A stretch of 64,000 bases of DNA, taken from contig NZ_BCVX01000004.1 in NCBI RefSeq assembly GCF_001591965.1, forward strand, positions 348,407-412,406, written 5' to 3'. This document shows positions 54,676 through 62,883 of this stretch, piece after piece (positions within the stretch are counted from its first letter, which is position 1; the number at the start of each line of letters is the position of its first letter). The stretch is from Lysinibacillus odysseyi 34hs-1 = NBRC 100172. GTDB taxonomy: Bacteria; Bacillota; Bacilli; Bacillales_A; Planococcaceae. The notes beneath the pieces were generated by a model. That model searched no databases. It saw only the letters and a program-made list of their open reading frames with translations, and was not told the DNA's origin. Position numbers and translations under genes: made by a program.

Positions 54676-54936
54676 GTGGAAAATATTGAAATGAATAAAA
54701 AAGCTGTAGCAATGCTTGCAAAGTGGGACCCGTTTAAAATAGGTGAAGACAATTATGATACGGAGACAGCGGATGTAGTGGCAGCCCTTCAGGAGATTGA
54801 CGATCCAAGTAAGCTGGGAAAAGTCATTCAGCAAGTGTATGAGCTTTCGTTTGAACAATGGATTCCGTTTGAGGATTGTGTGGAAATCGCCCGCAAGCTG
54901 ATCGCCATAAAATATGAGGCAAAGTGCATTATTTAA
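54676..54936 (+). CDS. yugE: YugE family protein (DUF1871)
   Basis: 86 aa, helical and acidic. LAKWDPFKIGEDNYDTETADVV and LAIKYEAKCII resemble the DUF1871/YugE family; the function is unknown. I use GTG at 54676 because AGGGGAG ends five bases before it. ATG at 54691 has no ribosome-binding site. The 86-residue length fits the family. Confidence 0.78.
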   Translation: MENIEMNKKAVAMLAKWDPFKIGEDNYDTETADVVAALQEIDDPSKLGKVIQQVYELSFEQWIPFEDCVEIARKLIAIKYEAKCII

Positions 54937-54966
54937 AAAACTCGGCAACTGCCGAGTTTTGTTTTT
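54937..54966 (+). terminator. Terminator after yugE
   Basis: AAAACTCGGC (54937-54946) pairs with GCCGAGTTTT (54951-54960) around a 4-base loop, followed by GTTTTTC. Confidence 0.9.
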
Positions 54967-55015
54967 CTATTGAAGCTAGATCAATTGCCCAGGAAGGATA
55001 GTGAGGGGCTTGGAG

Positions 55016-55225
55016 TTATTTTTCTACTGTATCCATTAAATTAGAGGCAGGTACTTCTAGAACGGTCGATAATTTCAGGATGGTTTGAATGGAAGGTGTT
55101 AACTCACCTTTTTCGTACATTGCCAATTTTTCGACCCCAACCTGCGTTTTCAGTGATAAATCCTCAAGAGACCAATTTCGTTCTTCCCTCAGCTGTTTTA
55201 ATAACTCATGGAGCACGATTTTCAT
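55016..55225 (-). CDS. Small XRE-family HTH protein
   Basis: 69 aa, almost only a helix-turn-helix (about 3-62, LLKQLREERNWSLEDLSLKT then VGVEKLAMYEKGELTP). It is a Cro/CI-type DNA-binding protein with no effector domain. The target is unknown, and no partner toxin or phage gene is adjacent. I start at the ATG ending at 55225 (AAAGGATG upstream, slightly far). A longer frame to 55267 is possible. Confidence 0.78.
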   Translation of the reverse strand: MKIVLHELLKQLREERNWSLEDLSLKTQVGVEKLAMYEKGELTPSIQTILKLSTVLEVPASNLMDTVEK

Positions 55226-55322
55226 AAAGTGAGCACATCCTTTCGAATTTTTACTATATAAGTTCATTATAATACGTAAGCATTTCGATAAATGACCCTT
55301 TTATGTCTAAAAACTGAAATTT

Positions 55323-55587
55323 AAAAGCTTGGCCCGAAAAATAGGACCAAGCTTTCAACCTGTTGACAAACGCTTTCATCCCGCGTTGCTTGCCTCGCTC
55401 GTCCGCTCATGAACTTAGGTTCTATTCGCGTCTTCGCTCATCGGCGCGCCTTGTCTGGCAAGCGTTTTCAGGACAGGTTGGGTTAAACTTCTTTTTGCGG
55501 CATTACAAAAAAATACGTGAAGACAAAGTCATAAAAAGACTTTGTCTTCACTCTAAAAGCTTGGCCCGAAAAATAGGACCAAGCTTT
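55323..55587. repeat. Structured repeat element between HTH and NSS genes
   Basis: An identical 33-base hairpin (arms AAAGCTTGG and CCAAGCTTT) stands at both ends, 55323-55355 and 55555-55587. Between them are a large nested inverted repeat and a perfect 14-bp stem. The nested arms are CAACCTGT 55356-55363 with ACAGGTTG 55473-55480, AAACGCTT 55368-55375 with AAGCGTTT 55460-55467, and GCTTGCC 55388-55394 with GGCAAGC 55457-55463. The 14-bp stem (55517-55530 with 55538-55551) is followed on the minus strand by a T7 run and is the likely NSS terminator. The central part is GC-rich for this genome. Confidence 0.75.
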
Positions 55588-55590
55588 TTC

Positions 55591-56916
55591 TTATGCAAAA
55601 GCGCTTCTTATTAAAATTATGAGTATCGCAATCGGTGCCAGGTAACGTACAATTGTTAGCCAAATGGTAAAAAGAAGTGAGGAGGAATTAAGTTCCTGCT
55701 GTGAGACCTTTTTTGAATAATGGAATCCAGCAAATAATGAAATCAATAAAGCCCCAATCGGCATCAAGATACTGCTTGTTATATAATCAGCAAAATCAAA
55801 GAAGTTTTTTCCCATGATTGTAAAGTCGCTCATTACCCCGTAGGAAAGGGCACTCGGAATGCCGATAAGGAAAATAATAGCAGCGAAAATCCACGAAGCC
55901 CGTTTACGGCCTTCCGTCTTCTGTCCGATTCCGATTGCTACTACAACTTCCAGCATGGCAATAGCAGAAGTGACAGTTGCAAATAGTATTAAAATAAAGA
56001 AGATAATCAAGAACAGACCGCCCATTGGCAATTGCTCAAATACAGCAGGGAGAATAACGAACACGAGCCCTGGCCCTTGCTCCGGTGAATAGTCAAGTGC
56101 GAAAACAGCTGGGAAAATAACAAGACCAGCTAATATCGAAATAATGATATTCATGACTGCCACGTTACCGGCAGAACTTACGATATTTTCTTTTGGAGAT
56201 AAATAGGAAGAGTAGGTAATCATCGCTGAAACGCCGACACTAAGAGAGAAGAATGCCTGTCCGAGTGCTAGTAACAGCGTTTTGATATTTAAATATGACC
56301 AATCTGGTACGAACATGAACTTTATGCCTTCCATGGCACCGTCCAACGTAACAGAACGGATAAATAACAGAATAAAGAAGATGAACAGCAAAGGCATCAT
56401 CCACTTACTCGCGACCTCGATACCTCCTTTAATGCCTGCTTGGACAATTAGTAAGGTTAATAACATAAAGGCGCCTTGGGCAATGAGAACTTCTAGGGGA
56501 TTTGCAATGATATCGCTGAATAAAGAAGCGAAGTCCAAACCCTGTCCAGTTAATTGTAATGTAACAGCACGGAATAGATAGCTTAAAATCCAGCCGCCTA
56601 CAACACTGTAAAATGATAGAATGATACCGCATGCTATAAGCCCGAGCCAGCCGACCATATACCACGGCTTACCGGGTGCCTGTGTTTTAAATGAATTGAT
56701 TGGATCAAGCTGACCGCGGCGACCAATCATAAATTCTGCAATTAAAATAGGAAGTCCGATAATGACTGTACATAAGATGAACAGCAAAATGAAGACACTT
56801 CCTCCATTTGTTCCTGCCATATACGGGAATTTCCAAATTGCCCCAAGTCCGATTGCACTACCAGCTGCTGCTAATATAAAACCGATCTTGGAGGCGAATT
56901 GATCTCTAGATGACAA
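55591..56916 (-). CDS. Sodium:neurotransmitter symporter (NSS) family transporter
   Basis: 441 aa, 11 membrane segments as in bacterial NSS proteins such as MhsT/Tyt1. It couples Na+ to uptake of an amino acid. The Na+/substrate site of segment 1 is visible in FILAAAGSAIGLGAIWKFPYMAGTN (quoted in part: AAAGSAIGLGAIWKFPY), and segment 6 is in ALGQAFFSLSVGVSAMITY. The exact amino acid is unknown. AAGGAGG precedes the ATG. The repeat element lies directly downstream. Confidence 0.9.
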   Translation of the reverse strand: MSSRDQFASKIGFILAAAGSAIGLGAIWKFPYMAGTNGGSVFILLFILCTVIIGLPILIAEFMIGRRGQLDPINSFKTQAPGKPWYMVGWLGLIACGIILSFYSVVGGWILSYLFRAVTLQLTGQGLDFASLFSDIIANPLEVLIAQGAFMLLTLLIVQAGIKGGIEVASKWMMPLLFIFFILLFIRSVTLDGAMEGIKFMFVPDWSYLNIKTLLLALGQAFFSLSVGVSAMITYSSYLSPKENIVSSAGNVAVMNIIISILAGLVIFPAVFALDYSPEQGPGLVFVILPAVFEQLPMGGLFLIIFFILILFATVTSAIAMLEVVVAIGIGQKTEGRKRASWIFAAIIFLIGIPSALSYGVMSDFTIMGKNFFDFADYITSSILMPIGALLISLFAGFHYSKKVSQQELNSSSLLFTIWLTIVRYLAPIAILIILIRSAFA

Positions 56917-57160
56917 AGTAAAACCTCCTTAAAAGTAAAAAACGTATTCATTTTAACGCATTTCCTTATGAAAACATAGTTATTCTCTAAAAATTTCTTA
57001 TATTTACCGTGCAGGTTCGCTGTAGATAAAACAGGGAAGGAAAGGAAACGGAAGAAAAGTGGAGTAGATATACGGGACATTCTTTGTGGCATATCTCCCT
57101 ATATGTTATAATTTAACATGACATTTTCGTATATAAGTAAAGAGAAAGTAGGATTAAGCT

Positions 57161-57535
57161 ATGGCAAAAAAATATGAAGTAGGTGACGTGCTAACCGGAA
57201 AAGTTACAGGTATCCAGCCGTACGGGGCATTTGTGGCATTGGACGAACACACACAAGGGCTTGTTCATATTTCGGAAATTACGTATGGATTTGTAAAGGA
57301 TGTACACGATTATTTGAAGGTTGGCGATGAAATTACAGTAAAAGTACTAGAGGTGGATGGTGAGGAGAAAAAAATCAGCTTATCCATCCGTGTATTGCAT
57401 GAAGCTCCACATCCGAAAAAACGTGAGCAGCTGCCGCGTAAATCGCTTCAGGATAGGGTAGATGAGGACGATGCAAATGGTTTTCAAGTATTAAAAAGCA
57501 AGCTTCAGGACTGGATTGACCAATCAGGAGAGTAA
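57161..57535 (+). CDS. yugI: S1-domain RNA-binding protein YugI (general stress protein 13)
   Basis: 124 aa. An S1 RNA-binding domain covers about residues 5-77 (GDVLTGKVTGIQPYGAFVAL, GLVHISEI, VGDEITVKVLEVD), followed by a charged tail. It matches YugI/GSP13, which associates with ribosomes. TATAAT-like sequence (57106-57111) lies upstream. The ribosome-binding site is weak (AAAGTAGG). Confidence 0.9.
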   Translation: MAKKYEVGDVLTGKVTGIQPYGAFVALDEHTQGLVHISEITYGFVKDVHDYLKVGDEITVKVLEVDGEEKKISLSIRVLHEAPHPKKREQLPRKSLQDRVDEDDANGFQVLKSKLQDWIDQSGE

Positions 57536-57570
57536 CGGGTCTCCTTTTTAGCTAATATAGAGAATGGTAA

Positions 57571-57606
57571 GGTACAGAGAATGCTTTTCTTTGTGCCTTT
57601 TAATTT
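57571..57606 (+). terminator. Probable terminator after yugI
   Basis: AAGGTACAGAGAA pairs with TTCTTTGTGCCTT through several wobble pairs around a short loop, followed by TTAATTTT. It is weaker than other terminators in this window. Confidence 0.6.
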
Positions 57607-57984
57607 TGAGGAAAAAGGGTAAGCATTAGAAAGGATAGTAATTTGCTATATAGATATAGCAGAAAAATTCCTTCTTTAATTGAGAAGAGTAGAAAGGGAT
57701 GTGATACAAAATAGAAGCTGTTCACCGGTTTTTCAATAGGCCGAAATGATTTGGCTTATCAAAACGAGTAAAAAATGAAATGATTTTTGGTATGTACTGC
57801 CTATATGGTAGCAGAAAAGGGTGCATATCTTTAAAGAGAAAGAACCTATTTCATAATTCAGCAAATAACTAGAAGTCACACGTCTATTTTCCAACGTGAC
57901 AACCGGCATGCTCATCCAGCGGTGAAAATGGATGTTACAAGAGAAATAGAAAGATGGACGCATGTTTTATTAAAGCTGTACCGG

Positions 57985-58194
57985 TTATTTGCTGTAGGAA
58001 AGGGAGTTTTTCTTTTTGCTGCTATAGCAGGCAATAGAACTGGCATCTACTTTATTTAAGGTGTACTCCCGGAAACGGTGCAGATAGTAAGATTTAGTCG
58101 CTTCTTCAATTAACAGCTTCATAGATCTATCTGAAAGTAAGAAGGCATGGCCGGAGCTGAATTTTTGGGAGTCGTTAATGTGCTTGGAACCAAT
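57985..58194 (-). pseudogene. Relic of a small, IDEAL-like protein gene
   Basis: A minus-strand frame of 69 codons reads smoothly: INDSQKFSSGHAFLLSDRS, then MKLLIEEATKSYYLHRFRE and YTLNKVDASSIA. The only ATG (ending at 58122) gives 45 residues and has no ribosome-binding site. The pattern LLIEEA-x6-HRFREY-x4-KVDASSI loosely recalls the IDEAL domain of small Bacillales proteins. I infer a decayed gene; the family is uncertain. Confidence 0.35.
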
Positions 58195-58333
58195 TTATAA
58201 AGAGGGCGTTCTTATTGTTTAGGACATTGTATGCATACAAAAATAGTATTTGAGAATTTTTAATTGGAAATTGACATGGTAATGACTTTATTAGGTCGAA
58301 AATCACTAATTATTTGCGATAATTAACACTTAA

Positions 58334-58426
58334 TGTAAGCGCAACCATGACTAAACGAACAAAATCTCAAAAGTGTTCAAAATGTGACAAAATAATAGCC
58401 CACTCTTATAAGAAGTATGTTACAAT
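58334..58426 (+). promoter_or_regulatory. Promoter and cre-like site of glutamate dehydrogenase
   Basis: TGTTACAAT (58418-58426) is an extended -10, about 43 bases before the ATG. TGTAAGCGCAACCA (58334-58347) differs at two positions from the catabolite-control cre consensus TGWAANCGNTNWCA. CcpA control would suit a glutamate-degrading enzyme, but this is inference from one imperfect site. Confidence 0.45.
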
Positions 58427-58468
58427 GTTGGCGTTATCAATAATTAAATTTAAAGAGGCGAATTTATA

Positions 58469-59713
58469 ATGGCTGAAAATTTAAACCTATTCACATCAAC
58501 ACAGGAAGTTATTCAGGACGCGTTAGGCAAGCTTGGTTATGACGAAGCAATGTATGATTTACTAAAAGAACCGCTACGTTTATTAACAGTACGCATTCCT
58601 GTAAAAATGGACGATGGCACGACAAAAGTATTTACTGGTTATCGTGCACAACACTCTGACGCAGTAGGTCCAACAAAAGGTGGCGTGCGTTTCCACCCAA
58701 TGGTTAGCGAAGAAGAGGTAAAAGCACTTTCCATGTGGATGACATTAAAGTGTGGTATTGTAGACCTTCCATACGGAGGAGGTAAAGGCGGTATTATCTG
58801 CGATCCACGACAAATGTCTATGGGTGAATTGGAACGTTTAAGCCGTGGTTACGTTCGTGCAATTAGCCAGGTAGTAGGACCGACTAAGGACATCCCGGCA
58901 CCGGACGTTTTCACAAATGCACAAATTATGGCATGGATGATGGATGAATACAGCCGTATGGACGAATTCAACTCACCAGGCTTTATCACAGGTAAACCGA
59001 TTGTTCTTGGCGGATCACAAGGCCGTGACCGTGCAACAGCTGAAGGAGTAACAATCGTTATTCAAGAAGCGGCGAAAAAACGCAACCTGGATATTAAAGG
59101 TGCCCGCGTTGTAATCCAAGGCTTCGGGAATGCAGGAAGCTTCCTTGCAAAATTCATGAGTGACTTAGGCGCGAAAGTAATCGGTATTTCAGACGCTTAC
59201 GGTGCTCTTCATGATCCGAACGGATTAGATATCGACTATTTATTGGACCGTCGTGATTCATTCGGAACTGTGACAACACTATTCGAAAACACAATTACAA
59301 ATAAAGAACTTCTAGAATTAGACTGTGATATTTTAGTGCCTGCTGCTATTGAAAATCAAATTACAGCAGAAAATGCACATAACATTAAAGCTGATATTGT
59401 TGTAGAAGCTGCAAACGGCCCTACAACAGCAGAAGCAACAAAAATCCTAACTGAACGTGGAATTTTATTAGTACCGGATGTGCTTGCATCAGCTGGTGGT
59501 GTAACAGTATCTTACTTTGAATGGGTACAAAACAACCAAGGGTACTACTGGACAGAGGAAGAAGTACACGAGAAATTATACCGTAAAATGGTGGATGCGT
59601 TTGAAAATGTTTATACAACAGCAACAAACCGCAACATCAATATGCGTCTAGCAGCATACATGGTAGGTGTCCGTCGTACGGCTGAGGCTTCCCGCTTCCG
59701 TGGATGGGTTTAA
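58469..59713 (+). CDS. gluD: NAD-dependent glutamate dehydrogenase (GudB/RocG type)
   Basis: 414 aa, full length. It converts glutamate to 2-oxoglutarate and ammonium. Active-site segments are GPTKGGVRFHP, PYGGGKGGI (catalytic lysines) and PAPDV; the nucleotide-binding fold is VVIQGFGNAGSF. It shows no insertion or duplication of the kind that inactivates GudB in laboratory B. subtilis. AAAGAGGCG precedes the ATG. The following yugJ is separated by a strong terminator. Confidence 0.96.
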   Translation: MAENLNLFTSTQEVIQDALGKLGYDEAMYDLLKEPLRLLTVRIPVKMDDGTTKVFTGYRAQHSDAVGPTKGGVRFHPMVSEEEVKALSMWMTLKCGIVDLPYGGGKGGIICDPRQMSMGELERLSRGYVRAISQVVGPTKDIPAPDVFTNAQIMAWMMDEYSRMDEFNSPGFITGKPIVLGGSQGRDRATAEGVTIVIQEAAKKRNLDIKGARVVIQGFGNAGSFLAKFMSDLGAKVIGISDAYGALHDPNGLDIDYLLDRRDSFGTVTTLFENTITNKELLELDCDILVPAAIENQITAENAHNIKADIVVEAANGPTTAEATKILTERGILLVPDVLASAGGVTVSYFEWVQNNQGYYWTEEEVHEKLYRKMVDAFENVYTTATNRNINMRLAAYMVGVRRTAEASRFRGWV

Positions 59714-59725
59714 TATGTTTAAAAT

Positions 59726-59759
59726 AGAGCTGTGTGAGTACTCACACAGCTCTTTTTTT
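59726..59759 (+). terminator. Terminator after glutamate dehydrogenase
   Basis: A perfect 14-bp inverted repeat with no loop (59726-59753, arm AGAGCTGTGTGAGT) is followed by TTTTTTA. Confidence 0.9.
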
Positions 59760-59823
59760 ATGGTCAGGAAATAAGACCTGCCAAAAAGAGATAAATTAAT
59801 TATTAAAAAAGAGGTGTTGGGAT

Positions 59824-60978
59824 ATGAATAGTTTTACGTTTTGGAATCCAGTCAGATTGCATTTCGGCAAAAATAGTATTGAACAGCTGGAAAAAGAAGC
59901 GCTTCCTTATCATAAAGTGTTGATTGTATATGGGGGCGGCAGTATTAAAAATAATGGTGTATATGATGATGTGACAAAAGCGTTGGCAGGAAAAGAAATC
60001 TTTGAACTGTCTGGTGTCGAGCCGAATCCTCGTGTTTCCACAGCCCGAAAAGGGATTGAAATTTGTAAGAAGGAAGATATTGACCTTGTGCTTGCAGTTG
60101 GGGGAGGTTCTGTAATCGATTGTGCGAAGCTGATTGCTGCCGGAGCGAAAATTGAAGAAGACGCCTGGGATCTTGTAAAGAAAAAAGTTATTGCAACGGA
60201 AGCTCTACCATTAGGCACAGTATTAACTTTAGCTGCCACGGCATCTGAGATGAACTCAGGCTCCGTGATCACGAATCTAGAAACGAAGGAGAAGTTAGGA
60301 TGGGGCAGTCCTGCTACTTTCCCAACATTTTCGATTTTAGATCCTAGCTACACATTTACTGTACCGGTAGATCAAACCGTAAATGGTGTAGTAGATACAA
60401 TGACACACATTTTCGAACAATATTTTAACAATGCAGAGAACACACCTATTACAGATGAAATGAGCGAAGGAATTTTACGCACAATTATTGAAGTGGCACC
60501 AAAGGCACTAAAAGAACCGGCTAACTATGAATACCGTGAAACATTAATGCTTGCCGGTACAATGGGGCTGAACGGCTTTTTATCCATTGGGTCTAGAGGG
60601 GATTGGGCAACTCATAATATCGAACATGCTGTTTCTGCCTACTATGATATTCCACATGCGGCGGGGCTGGCCATTCTATTCCCAAATTGGATGCGTCATA
60701 ATCTATCTGTCAATCCAGCACGATTTGCTCGGCTGGCAGAGAAGGTATTTGGTGTTGAGCGCCAAGGACGTTCTGATGAGGAAGTAGGAACGGAAGGGAT
60801 TCAGCGCTTAAGTGAATTTTGGCAATCGATTGGGGCACCAAGCCGTCTAGCGGATTATAATATAACAGAAGCTGAGTTTGACGGTATTATTGAACATACG
60901 ATGTTTAATGGGCCATTCGGAAACTTTAATAAGCTTGACCGGGAAGATGTGCGCGCTATTTTGGAGGCTTCTTTGTAA
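59824..60978 (+). CDS. yugJ: Iron-containing alcohol dehydrogenase YugJ
   Basis: 384 aa. Group III (iron) NAD(P)-dependent alcohol dehydrogenase, butanol-dehydrogenase type. The nucleotide-binding [14 protein letters not shown] and the iron ligands D and H in [11 protein letters not shown] in HNIEHAVSA and H in DIPHAAGLA are all present. It resembles YugJ/YugK of B. subtilis. The alcohol or aldehyde substrate is not known. AAAGAGGTG precedes the ATG. Confidence 0.93.
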   Translation: MNSFTFWNPVRLHFGKNSIEQLEKEALPYHKVLIVYGGGSIKNNGVYDDVTKALAGKEIFELSGVEPNPRVSTARKGIEICKKEDIDLVLAVGGGSVIDCAKLIAAGAKIEEDAWDLVKKKVIATEALPLGTVLTLAATASEMNSGSVITNLETKEKLGWGSPATFPTFSILDPSYTFTVPVDQTVNGVVDTMTHIFEQYFNNAENTPITDEMSEGILRTIIEVAPKALKEPANYEYRETLMLAGTMGLNGFLSIGSRGDWATHNIEHAVSAYYDIPHAAGLAILFPNWMRHNLSVNPARFARLAEKVFGVERQGRSDEEVGTEGIQRLSEFWQSIGAPSRLADYNITEAEFDGIIEHTMFNGPFGNFNKLDREDVRAILEASL

Positions 60979-61033
60979 TACATTTACCGGGAAAAGTCCG
61001 TCTCATATAAGAAAATATCAGCGTCAATAATTA

Positions 61034-61072
61034 AAACAGGCCTCCTTTATTCATTAAAGGTAGGCCTGTTTA
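61034..61072. terminator. Bidirectional terminator between yugJ and the CDF gene
   Basis: AAACAGGCCT (61034-61043) pairs with AGGCCTGTTT (61062-61071), with a further CCTTTA/TAAAGG helix inside. T-rich on both outer sides. The minus-strand CDF gene ends at 61073. Confidence 0.8.
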
Positions 61073-62032
61073 TCAATTATTTTTCCAAAGGGTAATTTTG
61101 TCGTCCTCATCAAACGCGATTGTAACTTTTGTAACCCCTTTTTGAGCCATGATTAATTTTGTTAGTTCATCCCGTACATCATCGAGATAGGCGAGGGACA
61201 ATTCGGGGTCTGTCTCCGCTACTAATTCTACATGAAGAAATTCCCCTTCTTTTACAACTTCCAAGCGGGCTAAATCCTTTACATGAGGATCCTCCATCAC
61301 AAGTTGTCCGATGTGAACCATCATCTCTTCATCTGTCTCACCGATTGCTCCTCTTGCATTATCAAGGAAGACCCTGCCTACTACGTAAAACATCATAAGT
61401 CCAATAATCATTGATACCAGTCCCTCAATACGATGAAACCCTGTAAAATAGGCGATAACAATAGCTGCGAATGCTAGTACGTTCCCGCTTGTCGCTACTA
61501 GATCTTCCATCCATACAAGCTTGGTAGCCGGTTTAGCTCGGTTCAGATATTTAGCGGAGATAGGAATTGCCATGATGGCGGTATGCTGGACGTTCACGTC
61601 ATGTAAAATTTCCTTGGCGGCTTTATGAAGAACATAACCTTCTAAAGCAATCCCAATTGATAAAACTCCAAGGGCAATAAGCGTGCCGGTGGATTCATTG
61701 GCTGGATGCATAAAGTGATGCCATCCTTCTTTAATTGTTTCATAGGAAAGAATTGCTACGATAAGGACGGCACCAAGACAAACAAGATTGACTACCCTTC
61801 CATAACCGTTTGGAAACTTAGGGGTAGGTGCTTTTTTGGATAATGCTGAGCCAATGTAAACAAAAAATTGATTTGCTGCATCTCCTAATGAATGCATCAT
61901 CTCTGCAAACATGGCGACATTGCCAGTAAAGAAAAATGCCACCCCTTTAATGAGGCCTAAAAATAAATTGACCAATGCAGCGATAAAAGAAGGCTTGTTC
62001 CCTTCCTTTAAAAGTAGGAAAAACTGTCCCAT
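61073..62032 (-). CDS. Cation diffusion facilitator (CDF) transporter
   Basis: 319 aa, six membrane segments and a C-terminal cytosolic domain (about 235-319). CDF proteins export divalent metals using the proton gradient. Segment 2 keeps the metal site HSLGD (H47, D51), but segment 5 reads WMEDLVATSGN (E176, D177) where zinc exporters such as YiiP have HxxxD. This variant is known in ZnT9-like CDFs, so substrate choice may differ. No metal-responsive regulator is adjacent. The region between segments 4 and 5 (PISAKYLNRAKPATKLVW) is also of the ZnT9-like type. Confidence 0.85.
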   Translation of the reverse strand: MGQFFLLLKEGNKPSFIAALVNLFLGLIKGVAFFFTGNVAMFAEMMHSLGDAANQFFVYIGSALSKKAPTPKFPNGYGRVVNLVCLGAVLIVAILSYETIKEGWHHFMHPANESTGTLIALGVLSIGIALEGYVLHKAAKEILHDVNVQHTAIMAIPISAKYLNRAKPATKLVWMEDLVATSGNVLAFAAIVIAYFTGFHRIEGLVSMIIGLMMFYVVGRVFLDNARGAIGETDEEMMVHIGQLVMEDPHVKDLARLEVVKEGEFLHVELVAETDPELSLAYLDDVRDELTKLIMAQKGVTKVTIAFDEDDKITLWKNN

Positions 62033-62088
62033 ACATCAACCTCCTTACTTAATAGAATAAGTTGCCCTTTATATCCTTCTCCAATACA

Positions 62089-62805
62089 TTAGAAATCAAT
62101 CTCAATTCTTTCGATAAATTCTAGCTCATGTAAAATCGTGTAGATCCAGAATGTATCCTTTGGAATGAGAGTAGAGAAGCGGATGTTTACCTCATGCCTG
62201 AAAATATTATCTTTCAGAGGAATATCGCGGATGCCGACATGTTCCACTACTAGATCCAGCTTTGTCATTCTATCGATTAAGACTGGTAGCTTAGAAATAT
62301 CAGTGATCATTACCTTTAATGATAATTCCCGCATACGCAATCTTTTAGGCCCAATCTTTATAAGAAAAGGGGCGATTAGTTCGATACCAAAAACGACAAT
62401 AAGAACAGTAGCGAACGCCTGGAAGTAAAAGCCGGCCCCGACTGCAATTCCGATACCTGCTGCTCCCCAAATCATAGCGGCTGTAGTCAATCCTGTTATA
62501 CTGTCATTTCCGCGTCGCAAAATAACTCCGGCCCCTAAGAAACCGATCCCGCTCACTATCTGCGCTGCTAAGCGTAATGGATCCATAGTGATATTAATAT
62601 CATCTCTTGCAGGGGTCATATAGGCCGTTTCAATAGAAATAGTCGTAAGCAAACAGCTGAATGTAGCAATGACAAGACTGGTTTTTAAACCGACGGGCTT
62701 CTTTTTCAATTCCCTCTCAATCCCGATTATTAAACTTAACGTGCCGGCAATTACTAACTTGATTAATATTTCAATAGACAACGAATCACTTAATAAGAAA
62801 TTCAT
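62089..62805 (-). CDS. MgtC/SapB family membrane protein
   Basis: 238 aa. N-terminal five membrane segments carry the MgtC hallmarks LIIGIEREL, GIGFLGAGVI and GLTTAAMIWGAAGIGIAVGAG (quoted in part). The C-terminal cytosolic domain (about 165-238) is ACT-like (LSLKVMITDISKLPVLIDRM). MgtC proteins help cells cope with low Mg2+ by acting on membrane energetics. I start at the ATG ending at 62805 with AAAGGATG upstream. It lies 56 bases upstream of the CDF gene on the same strand and may be co-transcribed with it. Confidence 0.88.
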   Translation of the reverse strand: MNFLLSDSLSIEILIKLVIAGTLSLIIGIERELKKKPVGLKTSLVIATFSCLLTTISIETAYMTPARDDINITMDPLRLAAQIVSGIGFLGAGVILRRGNDSITGLTTAAMIWGAAGIGIAVGAGFYFQAFATVLIVVFGIELIAPFLIKIGPKRLRMRELSLKVMITDISKLPVLIDRMTKLDLVVEHVGIRDIPLKDNIFRHEVNIRFSTLIPKDTFWIYTILHELEFIERIEIDF

Positions 62806-62831
62806 ATTATCATCCTTTCTCGTATTTCGTA

Positions 62832-62859
62832 TTGCGAATGAACGCATTTGAGGTAAAAT
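62832..62859 (+). promoter_or_regulatory. Promoter of the EamA gene
   Basis: TTGCGA (62832-62837), a 16-base spacer and TAAAAT (62854-62859) form a plausible SigA promoter 25 bases before the ATG. AAGGGGGTGA is the ribosome-binding site. Confidence 0.6.
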
Positions 62860-62883
62860 AAATAAAGCTAAGGGGGTGAATAG

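Larger units (their letters stand above)
57536..58468. other. Long region without an intact gene upstream of glutamate dehydrogenase
   Basis: 933 bases. It holds a terminator for yugI (57571-57606), a possible gene relic on the minus strand (57985-58194), a 5-bp GTCAC/GTGAC inverted repeat near 57876-57901, and the promoter region of glutamate dehydrogenase (58334-58426). A 76-codon minus-strand frame at 57733-57963 has no ribosome-binding site and an unlikely composition; I do not call it. Confidence 0.5.

Noticed and set aside
55016..55225. Small HTH protein as a phage repressor or antitoxin
   Set aside because: No phage gene, toxin or integrase is nearby, and no attachment-site repeat other than the hairpin element was found.
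55363..55614. 83-codon plus-strand ORF across the repeat element
   Set aside because: It reads through the inverted repeats and the terminator, starts with TTG without a ribosome-binding site, and has an arginine/serine-rich, non-coding look.
57733..57963. 76-codon minus-strand ORF in the yugI-gluD gap
   Set aside because: No ribosome-binding site, a composition rich in Phe, Ser, Cys and His, and no recognisable motif; it is more likely chance.
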